64,000 nt of DNA, from assembly GCA_963731745.1 (NCBI GenBank), contig CAVSWT010000019.1, positions 1 through 64,000 on the forward strand, written 5' to 3'. Positions 26,582 through 36,469 of this stretch are shown here, in pieces. This DNA comes from CAVSWT01 sp963731745 (GTDB lineage Bacteria; Bacteroidota; Ignavibacteria; Ignavibacteriales; Ignavibacteriaceae). Under the pieces are notes generated by a model. It was given only the letters and a program-made list of their open reading frames with translations. It was not told the DNA's origin and did not search any database. A program made the translations under genes and the position numbers. The number at the start of each line of letters is the position of its first letter. Position 1 is the stretch's first letter.

Positions 26582-27136
26582 ATGACTAAATCAGATCCGT
26601 GGTATGTTCACGGTATTCTATATGCAATAATTGTAATTCTAGTATTATTACTCATTAAAGTTGCAATAATCGACCCAACAGAAATTGTTGAATCAGAAAA
26701 GTATTATAAAAATGAATCCCGTTTAAGGATGAAAAATCTTCGTGAAGCCGAGATACTTTGGGAAAAGAAACATGGTAAATTTAGTGGAAACATAGACAGC
26801 TTAATAACTTTTGTTGAGCAATCCCCTTTTGTTGATAGTATCAGGAATGCATTTGATTCATTAACCAATAAACCGGCTGACCCATTTGTTAAATTGTCTG
26901 GCGGAAAATTTGTTCCAGACAGTTTGTACAAGACTCCAAAATCAAGACAAGAATATATTGTTAGAGTAGACAGCACAATGAGTGTGGATACGATATTTAC
27001 TCCTTCAAATAAAATTAAACGTATTGAGAATAATGTTAAAGTCGGGACCAAATATCTAATCGAAGATCCTGATGGATATGGATCCATTGGAGACATTGAT
27101 AACGATGCTAAGAAGAATACTGCTTCATGGGAATAA
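26582..27136 (+). CDS. Pseudopilin-like membrane protein, function unknown
   Basis: 184 residues. After a short polar start comes one long hydrophobic helix (YAIIVILVLLLIKVAIIDP). Directly behind it are LRMKNLREAEILWEKKHGKF and a spaced SLITFVEQS, much like the alpha1-C region of GspG/PilE-type pseudopilins. A C-terminal DPDGYGSIGDIDND is also acidic and Gly-rich, as in calcium-binding pseudopilins. There is no classical prepilin-peptidase G|xxxxE site, so it is pseudopilin-like by shape only. A GGAGG ribosome site lies just before its ATG. It sits between the HHH protein and the PilM-like gene. Confidence 0.55.
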   Translation: MTKSDPWYVHGILYAIIVILVLLLIKVAIIDPTEIVESEKYYKNESRLRMKNLREAEILWEKKHGKFSGNIDSLITFVEQSPFVDSIRNAFDSLTNKPADPFVKLSGGKFVPDSLYKTPKSRQEYIVRVDSTMSVDTIFTPSNKIKRIENNVKVGTKYLIEDPDGYGSIGDIDNDAKKNTASWE

Positions 27137-27148
27137 TAACTTTATATT

Positions 27149-28075
27149 ATGACTGGATTTGAAAACCATGCCGGCTTTACAATCACCGATTCTAAGCTGC
27201 AGATAGTAGAAGTTGTTTATAATGGCAATCAGTTCATATTAGAAAATGTTGATGAGGCTTATTTTAACGAACAAATAAATTTTGAAAAAGATAAAGAAAC
27301 AAAAATCAGCGCCCTTTTACAGGGCGCTTTTAATGAACTTCAAATCAAAAAATCATTAAAAAGCACTTCTGTTTCATTCACACTTCCCTTCGACTTATTT
27401 TACATTATGCAGGTTCCTTATGACAACACATTACTTCATCAAGATTTGATTGAAGAATTCAGGTGGGAACTTTCAGTTTTATATCCATATATAAAAATCG
27501 ATGATTTAGTTATTCAGTATATGGAAATTGATAAGAATAATGTTTACGAAAAGAGCAGTGCTCTTGTAATAGCAATTCAGAGAAAATATTTAGAAATGAT
27601 TCATGAATTTACTATTCATAACAATTTAAATTTGAAGTTTATTGATAATGTACATCTTGCTTCAGAAAGAGCTTTAGCTGTAAGTAATTCTTTGATGGAA
27701 AAAGGTTTAATTTTAAGTGTTTATTTTAATAATAAACATTTATCATTAATATTTTCTGTTCAAGGTAAACCTTTTTATTTCAAAAATTTTCCTCTTAAAG
27801 GCGCTGGTGAAATTCCTGCAATTATTAGAACAGAAATTACTGAAAATCAGCAATTCACAATTACTAAAAACTCTATTGATACTGCGTTTATTACCGGCGA
27901 TAACATCACAGATTCTGTTGTACAAATTTTAAGAAAAGCCCTGGATATTGATTTCTACTACTTCAATCCCTTTGATAAAATTAAACCAAACCCAAACTTA
28001 TATGAAAATAATTGTTATTCTGAGAAGAATAATTCATTTTCTTCTGCTGCCGGAATTGCATTTAGATTAGCATAA
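27149..28075 (+). CDS. PilM-like actin-fold protein (divergent)
   Basis: 308 residues resembling the actin-like pilus assembly protein PilM (the GspL cytoplasmic domain fold). The order of elements is similar: N-terminal HAGFTITDSKLQIVEVVYNG, a helix-rich middle, the IIRTEITENQQFTITKNSI helix, and a closing SSAAGIAFRLA that recalls the family's final strand. The phosphate-1 loop expected as GIDIGS-x-IK is degraded, so ATP binding is doubtful. Identification rests on pattern and on position 12 bases behind the pseudopilin-like gene. It could be another ASKHA-like protein. Confidence 0.5.
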   Translation: MTGFENHAGFTITDSKLQIVEVVYNGNQFILENVDEAYFNEQINFEKDKETKISALLQGAFNELQIKKSLKSTSVSFTLPFDLFYIMQVPYDNTLLHQDLIEEFRWELSVLYPYIKIDDLVIQYMEIDKNNVYEKSSALVIAIQRKYLEMIHEFTIHNNLNLKFIDNVHLASERALAVSNSLMEKGLILSVYFNNKHLSLIFSVQGKPFYFKNFPLKGAGEIPAIIRTEITENQQFTITKNSIDTAFITGDNITDSVVQILRKALDIDFYYFNPFDKIKPNPNLYENNCYSEKNNSFSSAAGIAFRLA

Positions 28076-28085
28076 ATATTTTAAT

Positions 28086-28634
28086 ATGAAATTAAGAATC
28101 ATTTCCGGGGAATTAAAAGGAAGACTCATCGATGTTCCCAAATCTGATTTAATAAGGCCTACCACAGATAGAGTTCGTGAAACCTTATTTAATATTTTAA
28201 ATAACAAAATAAATTTTGAAAATATTTCTGTTTTGGATTTTTATTCAGGCACGGGTTCGTTGGGAATTGAATGTATCAGCCGTGGTGCTGCTTCAGTTAA
28301 TTTTGTGGAGAAGGATTTTTTTATTTTTCAAAATTTATTAAAAAATATAAATTCGCTCTCCATCCAGGATAAATGTAAAGTTGTTAAAAGTGACGCGGCT
28401 TCATTCTCAAAACAGCCTCCTGCAGAAAAATATGATTTAATTTTAGCCGATCCCCCGTTCTTCAAAGACGATATTTATGAAGTTGTTGAGAATTTGAAAA
28501 CGAATAAATATCTGGATGGAGAAAATTTCATGATTATTGAAAGGTCGGTACAAACAAAATCGAAAGATACCTTTAACTTTTCAGTTGAACCATTCAAAAT
28601 AATAGGAGATACTTGTCTCTACGAAATTAGCTGA
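28086..28634 (+). CDS. rsmD: 16S rRNA (guanine-966-N2) methyltransferase RsmD
   Basis: Methylates G966 of 16S rRNA during 30S assembly using SAM. The family's opening MKLRIISGELKGRLIDVPKS and RPTTDRVRETLFNIL are clear. Motif I is VLDFYSGTGSLGIECISRGA, and the catalytic D/N-PP-Y/F motif is LILADPPFF. Length (182 residues) is normal. It begins 10 bases behind the PilM-like gene and is the last plus-strand gene of the run that starts at hrcA; the next gene converges on it. Confidence 0.93.
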   Translation: MKLRIISGELKGRLIDVPKSDLIRPTTDRVRETLFNILNNKINFENISVLDFYSGTGSLGIECISRGAASVNFVEKDFFIFQNLLKNINSLSIQDKCKVVKSDAASFSKQPPAEKYDLILADPPFFKDDIYEVVENLKTNKYLDGENFMIIERSVQTKSKDTFNFSVEPFKIIGDTCLYEIS

Positions 28635-28666
28635 AAAGAAAATCAGCCTTCACATTTTTATATAAT

Positions 28667-29626
28667 CTAAAATAAGATTATGTCATATTGAAAAATCATA
28701 TCTGGAATGAATAATCTTCCATCTCTATCATTATATTTTGTGAACCGTATTCCCAAAACAAATCTTCCATTTTCAGATACATTTTTATATAGTCCCGCAG
28801 TAAAAGTTAAATAATTCAAATTATAGCTTAAATCATTCTTAGAATAGGTACCTGATAAATACCAACTTTTAGTATCAATATTCAAGTCATAAAACGTCTG
28901 CCAGCCAATCCCAAAATTAAAAAAATAATTTAAAGGCCAATCTCTCCTTCTTGAATTAACAGTGTAAAGAAATGCGAAATTCCAGAAGTCATTTTTGTTC
29001 TCTTCATTAATTAAGTAAACTTTGCGAGATTCACCGGAAGAAATAAATTTGCTTTCTACTAAAGCGAACTGGTAATGATTTGCGGCTTCGGTATATTTTA
29101 AATTTGCATCAAACCGCCAGGCCCATGATTCCGATTCTTTAAAAAAAGCTATACCGATGTTTTCATCCATCAAATATCTTTCATTAATATTAGACAGATT
29201 GAATCCGCCTGTTAGAGCAAATGAATTTGATGCAGCAAAATCTATATCAATACCACCCTGCCAATTTGGAATACGCCAAAATAAATTTTCGCCGTTAAAA
29301 TCGAATGTGTTAATCCCCCCGTTTTCGGTCATGTAATTTTGGCCAATATTTTCTTCAACAACATATACACCAGACGCATCTACTTTTGTATGCTGATCAT
29401 TATTTGTTTTTAACATTTTGTTGTTATCAAGAGAAAAATAAGGGCGAATGATCACATCATTTTTCTCTCTATTTTCAGTAATTCTTATTGAATGACGTAT
29501 TGGATTTGTTTCAACATTCATTGATTGCAAATATGCTTCATTAGAAGTACATCCTAAAAATGAAAGCATAGCTAAAAAAAATGAAGAATAAAAAACGAGG
29601 CTTAAAAGATGAAAGTAATGTTTCAT
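28667..29626 (-). CDS. Hypothetical exported protein, probable outer-membrane lipoprotein
   Basis: I do not recognise a family. I start it at ATG 29626, giving MKHYFHLLSLVFYSSFFLAM and a lipobox-like SFLGCTSNE, so a lipoprotein is likely. The rest is rich in alternating aromatic strands (WRIPNWQGGIDIDFAASNSF, KSWYLSGTYSKNDLSYNLNY) and ends in an aromatic-rich strand (MIFQYDIILF), as in small beta-barrel or beta-jelly proteins. It converges with rsmD. No neighbour gives a functional hint. Confidence 0.6.
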   Translation of the reverse strand: MKHYFHLLSLVFYSSFFLAMLSFLGCTSNEAYLQSMNVETNPIRHSIRITENREKNDVIIRPYFSLDNNKMLKTNNDQHTKVDASGVYVVEENIGQNYMTENGGINTFDFNGENLFWRIPNWQGGIDIDFAASNSFALTGGFNLSNINERYLMDENIGIAFFKESESWAWRFDANLKYTEAANHYQFALVESKFISSGESRKVYLINEENKNDFWNFAFLYTVNSRRRDWPLNYFFNFGIGWQTFYDLNIDTKSWYLSGTYSKNDLSYNLNYLTFTAGLYKNVSENGRFVLGIRFTKYNDRDGRLFIPDMIFQYDIILF

Positions 29627-29859
29627 AATATCCCCAAAATAAATTATACTTTGATGTATAATATATAATTTAACTAAGCATAATTCCAATGATAAATTTG
29701 GATATTAAATTGTAATTCTAATATCATGATGTAATATATGAAAATTGCCGCAAATTCAACTTTAACATGATTGAGAAATAATGCTAGATTTTCTTGTTTC
29801 CCTATAATAATATTATAATTTTAATAAACTATTTTTAAATAAAATATTAACTTTAGACA

Positions 29860-30348
29860 ATGAAAACAGTTATCTATCCCGGCACTTTTGATCCTGTTAC
29901 AAATGGACATATTGATATAATTAAAAGAGCTAAAGAATTGTTCGATGCGGTTGTTGTAACAGTCGCAATAAATCCGGGTAAAACTCCCCTATTTACTTTG
30001 CAGGAGAGAGTTGAATTACTTCAGGAAAGTTTAAAAGAATTCGAAAATATCACGGTAGATTCGTTTGATGGATTAGTAGTTGAACATGCACACAATGTTG
30101 GTGCAGTTGGTATAATTAGAGGCTTAAGAGCTGTAAGTGATTTTGAATATGAATTTCAGATGGCTTTAATGAATAGAAAATTGGCAAAAGATATTGCAAC
30201 TATATTTCTGATGCCGCATGAAAAGTATACATATCTCAATTCATCTATAATAAGAAATTTAGCAAGCTTGCACAGCGACGTTAGCGATTTTGTTCCCGAG
30301 GTTGTAAGTGAAGCTTTGAAATTAAAATTTAAAAAAGATAAATTTTAA
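29860..30348 (+). CDS. coaD: Phosphopantetheine adenylyltransferase
   Basis: The fourth step of coenzyme A synthesis: 4'-phosphopantetheine plus ATP to dephospho-CoA. The nucleotidyltransferase fold shows the TxGH motif in FDPVTNGHIDII, the substrate loop GIIRGLRAVSDFEYEFQ and the KMSKS-like NSSIIRNLASLH. At 162 residues it is full length. A TAACTTTA element (29848-29855) lies only a few bases before the ATG, so the mRNA leader may be very short. Confidence 0.94.
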   Translation: MKTVIYPGTFDPVTNGHIDIIKRAKELFDAVVVTVAINPGKTPLFTLQERVELLQESLKEFENITVDSFDGLVVEHAHNVGAVGIIRGLRAVSDFEYEFQMALMNRKLAKDIATIFLMPHEKYTYLNSSIIRNLASLHSDVSDFVPEVVSEALKLKFKKDKF

Positions 30349-30391
30349 TTTTCATTTTTTATATAATCCTTTCAACAATTTAAAATCAATT

Positions 30392-31261
30392 ATGACTGAT
30401 GTAAAAAAAGAGATGCAAGGTAAAATTTGTATAGTAACTGGAGCAACTTCCGGAATTGGAAGAGCGACTGCTAAATTATTAGCAGAAAAAGGTGCTACGG
30501 TTGTTTTAGTAGGTAGGAATAAATCTAGATGCAAATCAGCTGTAAAATCGATAATTAAAAAATCGAAGAATGAAAAAGTAAGTTATGAATTGGCAGACTT
30601 ATCTTCACAAAAAGAGATTCATAATTTATCAGAGAACATTCATAAAAAGTTTAATCATGTTGATGTACTTATAAATAATGCTGGAGCAAGATTTTTAAAA
30701 AATTTGAAGTCTGTTGATAATATTGAAATGACATTGGCATTAAATCATCTAGCATATTTTTTATTTACAAATTTGCTGCTTGATTTACTCAAAAAAAGCA
30801 ACTCTGCAAGAATTATAAATGTATCATCAAGTTATCATCATACCAAAATTAATTTTGAAGATTTACAATTACAAAAAAATTTTAATGGGAAAAAGGCATA
30901 TGCGCAATCAAAATTAGCTAACATTCTTTTTACATTCGAATTATCAAAAAGATTAGATGGAACAAGTATCACTGTAAATACTCTCCATCCTGGAGGCGTT
31001 GCTTCTAAATTCAGTTTAAATAATGGGCTATACCATTTTATGAAGCATATAGTAGTTTATTTAATCAAAGGTAAATTACTGTCATCAGAAAAAGGGGCTT
31101 TAACTTCAGTTTATTTGGCGGCTTCGAATGATGTAAACGAAATTAGCGGAGAGTATTTTTATAAGTGCAAATCAGTGCCTTCAATAAAAAATCTTTATAA
31201 CGAAGAAGAATCAAAAAGATTGTGGAAGATAAGTGAAGAGTTAACCGGAATCCATTATTAG
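30392..31261 (+). CDS. Short-chain dehydrogenase/reductase
   Basis: A classical Rossmann SDR of the retinol-dehydrogenase-like type, 289 residues. The cofactor loop is TGATSGIG (16-23), NNAG is in VLINNAGARF, the catalytic serine in NVSSSYHH and the Tyr/Lys pair in KAYAQSKLANIL. An NRS in VLVGRNKSRCKS argues for NADP(H). The substrate is unknown (a lipid or aldehyde is possible). It follows coaD by 43 bases in the same direction and is followed by a 174-base spacer. Confidence 0.88.
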   Translation: MTDVKKEMQGKICIVTGATSGIGRATAKLLAEKGATVVLVGRNKSRCKSAVKSIIKKSKNEKVSYELADLSSQKEIHNLSENIHKKFNHVDVLINNAGARFLKNLKSVDNIEMTLALNHLAYFLFTNLLLDLLKKSNSARIINVSSSYHHTKINFEDLQLQKNFNGKKAYAQSKLANILFTFELSKRLDGTSITVNTLHPGGVASKFSLNNGLYHFMKHIVVYLIKGKLLSSEKGALTSVYLAASNDVNEISGEYFYKCKSVPSIKNLYNEEESKRLWKISEELTGIHY

Positions 31262-31435
31262 AATTATTAAATTTTTTGGAATAATTATGCAATTTTAAAT
31301 TGCTAATGCTTCTACTACAAAAATATATATAGTCTAAGATAATTATTTAAAGTATTTAACATCATCTTTTTATAATTTTAACCCTCAAATATTCACTTTT
31401 CATTTTTAATCACTAATAAATCAAAAGGCATTAAA

Positions 31436-32629
31436 TTGCAAAAATATTCAAATTTAATTTCATCAATAGAAGAAAGTAAAACTTTAGCAATAACCGCATT
31501 ATCGAAAAAGCTAAAAGCCGAAGGTAAAGATGTTTTAGGATTCAGCGCTGGCGAACCTGATTTTGCCACCCCTAATTATATAAAAGAAGCCGCAATAAAA
31601 GCTATCAATAATAATTTTACAAAATACACTGCTAATGAAGGATACCCTGATTTAATTAAAGCTGTTATCAACAAATTAAAAAAAGATAATGATTTAGATT
31701 TTGAAGCAAAAAATATTCTGGTTTCCAGTGGCGCTAAACATTCCATTTATAACTTGCTGATGGCTTTATGCAATCCGGGTGATGAAGTTATTTTTCAGGC
31801 CCCTTACTGGGTTAGTTATCCTGAAATGACAAAATTGGCTCAAGCAACACCTGTTGTGATTAATGCCGGGGTGGAACAAAATTATAAAATAACACCTGAG
31901 CAGCTTGAGAAATCCATTACCCCTAAAAGCAAAGTTTTTATCTTTAATACTCCTTCAAATCCCACCGGTGCAGTCTATAGTAAAAAAGAAATTTTAGCTT
32001 TAGGCGAAGTTTTGAAAGGAAAAAATATATTTATAATTAGTGATGAAATTTATGAGAAAATTATTTTTGATGGTGAGGAGCACTTCAGTATCGGTAGAAT
32101 TGACGAGTTAAGGGCCTTTACTTTCACGGTTAACGGTGTCAGCAAGGCTTATGCAATGACTGGCTGGAGAATAGGCTATGCTGCCGGTGATGCTAGTATA
32201 ATAAAGCTGGCCAGGAATTTACAAAGTCATTCAACTTCAAATGCAGCTTCAATATCACAGGCCGCCGCGGTAGCAGCATTAAATGAAGAATCAAAAGAAA
32301 TTGACGAAATGGTGAATCAATTTAAAATAAGAAGAGATTTTATTGTAAGTGAGTTGAATAAAATAAATGGCTTTAAGTGCCCAAATCCAAAAGGAGCTTT
32401 TTACGTTTTCTTTGATGTAAGCTCATTTTATGGGAAGTCGGCTAATGGCAAACAAATAAATGATTCTACTTCATTTTGCAATTATCTGCTGGACAGTCAA
32501 TTTGTAGGATTAGTTCCGGGCGTAGCTTTTGGAAATGATAATTGTGTTAGAATGTCTTATGCTTGTTCACTTGACCAAATCAAGAAAGGAATCGAAAGAT
32601 TAACTAAAGCAATGGCTATACTCAAGTAA
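31436..32629 (+). CDS. aspC: Aspartate/aromatic aminotransferase, class I
   Basis: A PLP fold-type I aminotransferase of the AspC/AspB subfamily (397 residues) transferring the amino group between aspartate or related amino acids and 2-oxoglutarate. Signature parts are FSAGEPDFATP, NTPSNPTGAVYS, ISDEIYEKIIFDG and the cofactor lysine in FTVNGVSKAYAMTGWRIGY; the substrate-binding arginine is in CVRMSYA. It starts at a TTG with AAGG seven bases upstream. It converges on aroE with only a few bases between stops. The precise substrate range is not certain. Confidence 0.88.
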   Translation: MQKYSNLISSIEESKTLAITALSKKLKAEGKDVLGFSAGEPDFATPNYIKEAAIKAINNNFTKYTANEGYPDLIKAVINKLKKDNDLDFEAKNILVSSGAKHSIYNLLMALCNPGDEVIFQAPYWVSYPEMTKLAQATPVVINAGVEQNYKITPEQLEKSITPKSKVFIFNTPSNPTGAVYSKKEILALGEVLKGKNIFIISDEIYEKIIFDGEEHFSIGRIDELRAFTFTVNGVSKAYAMTGWRIGYAAGDASIIKLARNLQSHSTSNAASISQAAAVAALNEESKEIDEMVNQFKIRRDFIVSELNKINGFKCPNPKGAFYVFFDVSSFYGKSANGKQINDSTSFCNYLLDSQFVGLVPGVAFGNDNCVRMSYACSLDQIKKGIERLTKAMAILK

Positions 32630-32631
32630 TT

Positions 32632-33510
32632 TCAGTTTGAGATAAAGAGCTTTAACGATTTATAAATATTATCAGTAGGCATCTTCTCAGCTGTCCAAAG
32701 CTCAAAAGATTTTGAAGCTTGATGTACAAGCATTTTAATACCATCAAGTGTTATGGCTCCTTGACTGCCTGCTAGTTCTAAAAGTCTGGTTTTAACTGGA
32801 TTATAAACCAAGTCAAATACTATTTGATCCTTAACAAATGATTTAGTAAGAGTTGTTATCACATCATCATTTTCAGGAAACATTCCAACTGAACTTGCGT
32901 TAACAATTAATTTGCAGTTGCTGAAAATATCTACCAACTCTGGCGGAAATAATTCGTGAGCTCTGAATGATTCATATTTCATTTTATCTGTGAAATAATT
33001 TTTTAAAGTTTCTGCTCTTTGTTCTGTTCTATTAATAATATGAATAACTTTTGGTTTGAAGAAACGAACAAGGCAATATATTACCGCTCTTGAAGCACCT
33101 CCCGCACCAACTACACTAATTTCCTGCCCTGTGATTTGTTCTTTAAATGGATTTAGCGTTTCTAAAATCCCGTTCACATCAGTATTGTAGCCGGTTAATT
33201 TACCCAGTTCGTTAACAACTGTATTTACTGATCCTATAATAGATGCTTCTTCAGAAACATTATTCATCAACTGTATAATATTTTCTTTATGAGGAATTGT
33301 AACATTGAAACCTTTAATCCCTAATGCCACCATTCCTTTAATTGCATTTTTCAAATTTGCGGCAGGAACATCAAAAGGCAGATAGATATAATCCATCTTC
33401 TTAAGTTCAATTGTTACATTATGTATAAATGGTGAATAAGTGTGCTTTATAGGATGGCCAATTAAGCCTATCAATCTAGTATTAGCATGAAAAGTATTTT
33501 TCATTTCCAA
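32632..33510 (-). CDS. aroE: Shikimate dehydrogenase
   Basis: Reduces 3-dehydroshikimate to shikimate with NADPH in aromatic amino-acid synthesis. The substrate domain has GHPIKHTYSPFIHN and the catalytic lysine in NVTIPHKENI, with the paired aspartate in GYNTDVNG. The cofactor domain has GAGGASRAVIYCL and NRTEQRAETL. The C-terminal GIKMLVHQASKSFELWT is typical. The length of 292 residues is usual. It converges with the aminotransferase gene and is the only aro gene here. Confidence 0.93.
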   Translation of the reverse strand: MEMKNTFHANTRLIGLIGHPIKHTYSPFIHNVTIELKKMDYIYLPFDVPAANLKNAIKGMVALGIKGFNVTIPHKENIIQLMNNVSEEASIIGSVNTVVNELGKLTGYNTDVNGILETLNPFKEQITGQEISVVGAGGASRAVIYCLVRFFKPKVIHIINRTEQRAETLKNYFTDKMKYESFRAHELFPPELVDIFSNCKLIVNASSVGMFPENDDVITTLTKSFVKDQIVFDLVYNPVKTRLLELAGSQGAITLDGIKMLVHQASKSFELWTAEKMPTDNIYKSLKLFISN

Positions 33511-33591
33511 GACGATAACACCTGGTTTAAGAATTTTTAAAAGGAGATTTTAGAAAATAGATAAACAGTTTTAATTAATGAAATGTTAAAA

Positions 33592-35010
33592 TCAAATCTC
33601 ACCAAGAAGTTTCTTGAACAACTTTGAAGATTTAATTTCAGGATATTCTTTCGCAAAATCGGTTTTCATTTCAGGATCTATTACAAAGGCTTCTTTCAAA
33701 CAATCAACGGCTTCTTGAGTTCTGCTTAAAATGAAATTAACTTTTGCTTTTCCATAATGCGATGCTGCATGCTTTGGATTCAGCCGGATACACTCATTAA
33801 ATGAATTCAATGCTTCCAGCCAATCACCCATTTCTAAATAAGTTTCTGCAAGGTTAAACCAAACTTCAATATTATTATTGTCAATTTTAAGCGCTGACAA
33901 ATAACTGCTCACTGCTTCCTGTAATTTTCCTAATGAATATTCTAGTTCTGCTTTTGCGTACCAGGCATCAGCACTGTCTTGCGACAATTCAATTGCTTTG
34001 TTAAAATCTTTTAATGCTTGATAATATTTACCGATTGAATCGTAACAATATCCGCGGGCAAGATACGATTCATAATAATTGGAATTTATTTTGATTGCAG
34101 AAGTATAAAATTTTATTGCATTGGATAAGTCACCAAGTTCTTCGTAAATATTGGCAATATTATAACAAGCTGCTTCATCATTTATATCTATCTCATATAC
34201 TTTTTTGAAGCACTCCAATGCTTGCTGTAATCTTCCCAAATCTGCCAATGCATTTCCTTTGTTAAACCATGCACTTGCAAAATCATCTTTAATTGCCACT
34301 GCAAATTCATAACTGTCAATTGCCTTTTCTAACTGCTGCAATTTTGTTAAAACTATTCCCCTATTATACCAGCCATTTGAGCTATAAGGTTCAAGATCTA
34401 AAAATTTGTCATATGTTAATAAAGCATTACTGTATTCACCAATACTCTCAAAACAAAATCCAAGTTCGTAATAAGCTTCTTCAAATTCAGGATCTGATTC
34501 AAGAGTTCTTTTGTAAAAGTGAATAGCTTTTTCGTAATCTTCTTGATGCTGATAAATTAATCCGAGACTAAAAAGTGCTTCTTCGTTGTTTGGTTCGAAC
34601 TTTAACGCAGTTTCAATTGATTCTTCTGCTTTTGAATATAACCCTAAATTTTCTTCAGTTACAGCTTTTTCAATTAAAGTTTCTGCATCACATGGATTTA
34701 GAGAGATCGATTTATTAAAACAAATTAAAGCTTCTTCAAAATTTAGGAGGTTATTTAAGAATGTTCCTTTTTTCAGCCAATATTCAGAATTGTAAGGAGA
34801 TATTTCCAATAATCTATCAACAAAATAAATTCCGTCTTCATTCTTTTCATTTTCTATACAAAATTGGATCATATCTTCAATAGTTTCAACGCATGTATAG
34901 ATGTTTCCAGATTCGATTAATTTCTTACATTTTATGATTTCATTTACAACATTTTTTTCACTGTTATAATAATTTTGTTCACCACTAAAATCAGAATCAA
35001 AAAATGACAT
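33592..35010 (-). CDS. Tetratricopeptide-repeat protein
   Basis: A 472-residue protein made almost entirely of TPR units (roughly twelve, about 34 residues each, from residue 40 to the end). The repeat theme is A-x2-x-x-G-x8-A-x-x-x-Y-x-x-A-L, as in ALLTYDKFLDLEPYSSNGWY and ALECFKKVYEIDINDEAACY. There is no signal peptide or enzyme domain, so it is a soluble scaffold or adaptor. It is read toward aroE. A terminator for sucC lies between it and that gene. Partners are not predictable. Confidence 0.85.
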   Translation of the reverse strand: MSFFDSDFSGEQNYYNSEKNVVNEIIKCKKLIESGNIYTCVETIEDMIQFCIENEKNEDGIYFVDRLLEISPYNSEYWLKKGTFLNNLLNFEEALICFNKSISLNPCDAETLIEKAVTEENLGLYSKAEESIETALKFEPNNEEALFSLGLIYQHQEDYEKAIHFYKRTLESDPEFEEAYYELGFCFESIGEYSNALLTYDKFLDLEPYSSNGWYNRGIVLTKLQQLEKAIDSYEFAVAIKDDFASAWFNKGNALADLGRLQQALECFKKVYEIDINDEAACYNIANIYEELGDLSNAIKFYTSAIKINSNYYESYLARGYCYDSIGKYYQALKDFNKAIELSQDSADAWYAKAELEYSLGKLQEAVSSYLSALKIDNNNIEVWFNLAETYLEMGDWLEALNSFNECIRLNPKHAASHYGKAKVNFILSRTQEAVDCLKEAFVIDPEMKTDFAKEYPEIKSSKLFKKLLGEI

Positions 35011-35111
35011 CAGTTCTCCACATAATTTTTTTGATGGAAAAATCTATTACTAAAAAAATCCAAAATCAAGTTGATTTATAATTGACTTTGAACTCTTATT
35101 TTAATATGCAA

Positions 35112-35149
35112 ACAAAAAAAATGCCGTATTAAGAAGTTACTAATACGGC
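35112..35149 (-). terminator. Terminator of sucC
   Basis: GCCGTATTA (35123-35131) and TAATACGGC (35141-35149) form a perfect 9-bp stem. Read on the minus strand it is followed by a run of T, so it ends the sucC transcript. Confidence 0.85.
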
Positions 35150-35199
35150 TAAAAACAAAAGAAATTTCCGTTATTTAAAATTATTATTTAACAGTGAAG

Positions 35200-36414
35200 T
35201 TAATTTCTTAAAACTGAAGTAACTTTTTCTGCTGCATCTTTCAAACTTTTAGCAACTTCAAAATTTAAACCAGAATTTGCTAATAATTCACCGGCTTCTT
35301 TTGCATTTGTTCCCTCCAATCTCACTACTATTGGAACAGTTACTTTCATTTCGGTGGCAGCATCAATAACACCTTGTGCTACTCGATCACACCGGACTAT
35401 ACCACCAAATATATTAATTAAAATGGCTTTTACATTTGGATCCGATAAAATAATTTTAAATCCATTTGCAACCGTTGTTTTATTTGCACCGCCGCCGACA
35501 TCTAAAAAGTTTGCGGGTTCGCCTCCTGCTAATTTAATAATATCCATGGTTGCCATTGCTAAACCTGCTCCATTTACCATGCAGCCAACGTTGCCATCCA
35601 ATTTTATATAATTCAAACTAAATTTTGAAGCTTCCACTTCAAGCGGGTCTTCCTCGTACAAATCTCTGAATCCGGCTATTTCGTTTTGTCTGAATAATGC
35701 ATTGTCATCAAAATTCATTTTGGCATCAAGAGCAACTACTTTGTTATCATTTGTTATTACCAAAGGATTTATTTCAAGCAAAGAGGAATCTGTTGATGAA
35801 TAAGCATTATACAGAGCTGAAATAAATCTCACAAAGTTTTTAAAAGCTTCGCCTGATAATCCCAATGAGAAAGCTAATTTTCTTGCTTGATATGCTTGCA
35901 GACCAACTGCAGGATCAATCCAAACTTTAATTATTTTTTCGGGAGTTTCAGCTGCTACTTTTTCAATTTCTACTCCGCCTTCGGTTGAAGCCATAATTAC
36001 ATTTTTTGATACTGAACGGTCGAGTAGGATACCGAGATATAATTCTTTAGCATAATCCAAACCTTCAGTGATAAACAAAGTTTTTACAATTTTGCCTTCG
36101 GAACCAGTTTGATGAGTTACGAGTAAGTTTCCCAGCATCTTTTTGGCATATTCTTTCACTTTATCTACACTGGTTGTAAACTTTACTCCGCCTTCAAGAA
36201 TTAAATCGTCTCTGTTTGAAGGGTTATATAACTTACCTTTGCCTCTTCCCCCGGCATGGATTTGAGATTTAACTACAAATTGATTTATCCCCCGCTCTTG
36301 TAGTTGTTCAATAGCATTATCAAGATCATTTAAATCTTTAATAGCAATGCCGTCTTGAACAGGCACTTTGAATTTTTTCAAGACTTCTTTAGCCTGATAT
36401 TCATGTATTTTCAT
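35200..36414 (-). CDS. sucC: Succinate-CoA ligase (ADP-forming), beta subunit
   Basis: The TCA-cycle enzyme subunit that carries the ATP-grasp and half of the active site; it works with SucD. The start MKIHEYQAKEVLKKF is the family hallmark. The grasp domain includes VKSQIHAGGRGKGK and the metal site around EINPLV. The CoA-ligase half has MVNGAGLAMATMDIIK, FLDVGGGA, NIFGGIVRCDRVA and VVRLEGTNAKEA. At 404 residues it is slightly long. sucD is not adjacent in this window; pruA lies upstream on the same strand. Confidence 0.92.
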   Translation of the reverse strand: MKIHEYQAKEVLKKFKVPVQDGIAIKDLNDLDNAIEQLQERGINQFVVKSQIHAGGRGKGKLYNPSNRDDLILEGGVKFTTSVDKVKEYAKKMLGNLLVTHQTGSEGKIVKTLFITEGLDYAKELYLGILLDRSVSKNVIMASTEGGVEIEKVAAETPEKIIKVWIDPAVGLQAYQARKLAFSLGLSGEAFKNFVRFISALYNAYSSTDSSLLEINPLVITNDNKVVALDAKMNFDDNALFRQNEIAGFRDLYEEDPLEVEASKFSLNYIKLDGNVGCMVNGAGLAMATMDIIKLAGGEPANFLDVGGGANKTTVANGFKIILSDPNVKAILINIFGGIVRCDRVAQGVIDAATEMKVTVPIVVRLEGTNAKEAGELLANSGLNFEVAKSLKDAAEKVTSVLRN

Positions 36415-36469
36415 ATTGACCTTATTAATTAAATTTAAATTATTAAAATTGATCCTTTAACTCAGGATA

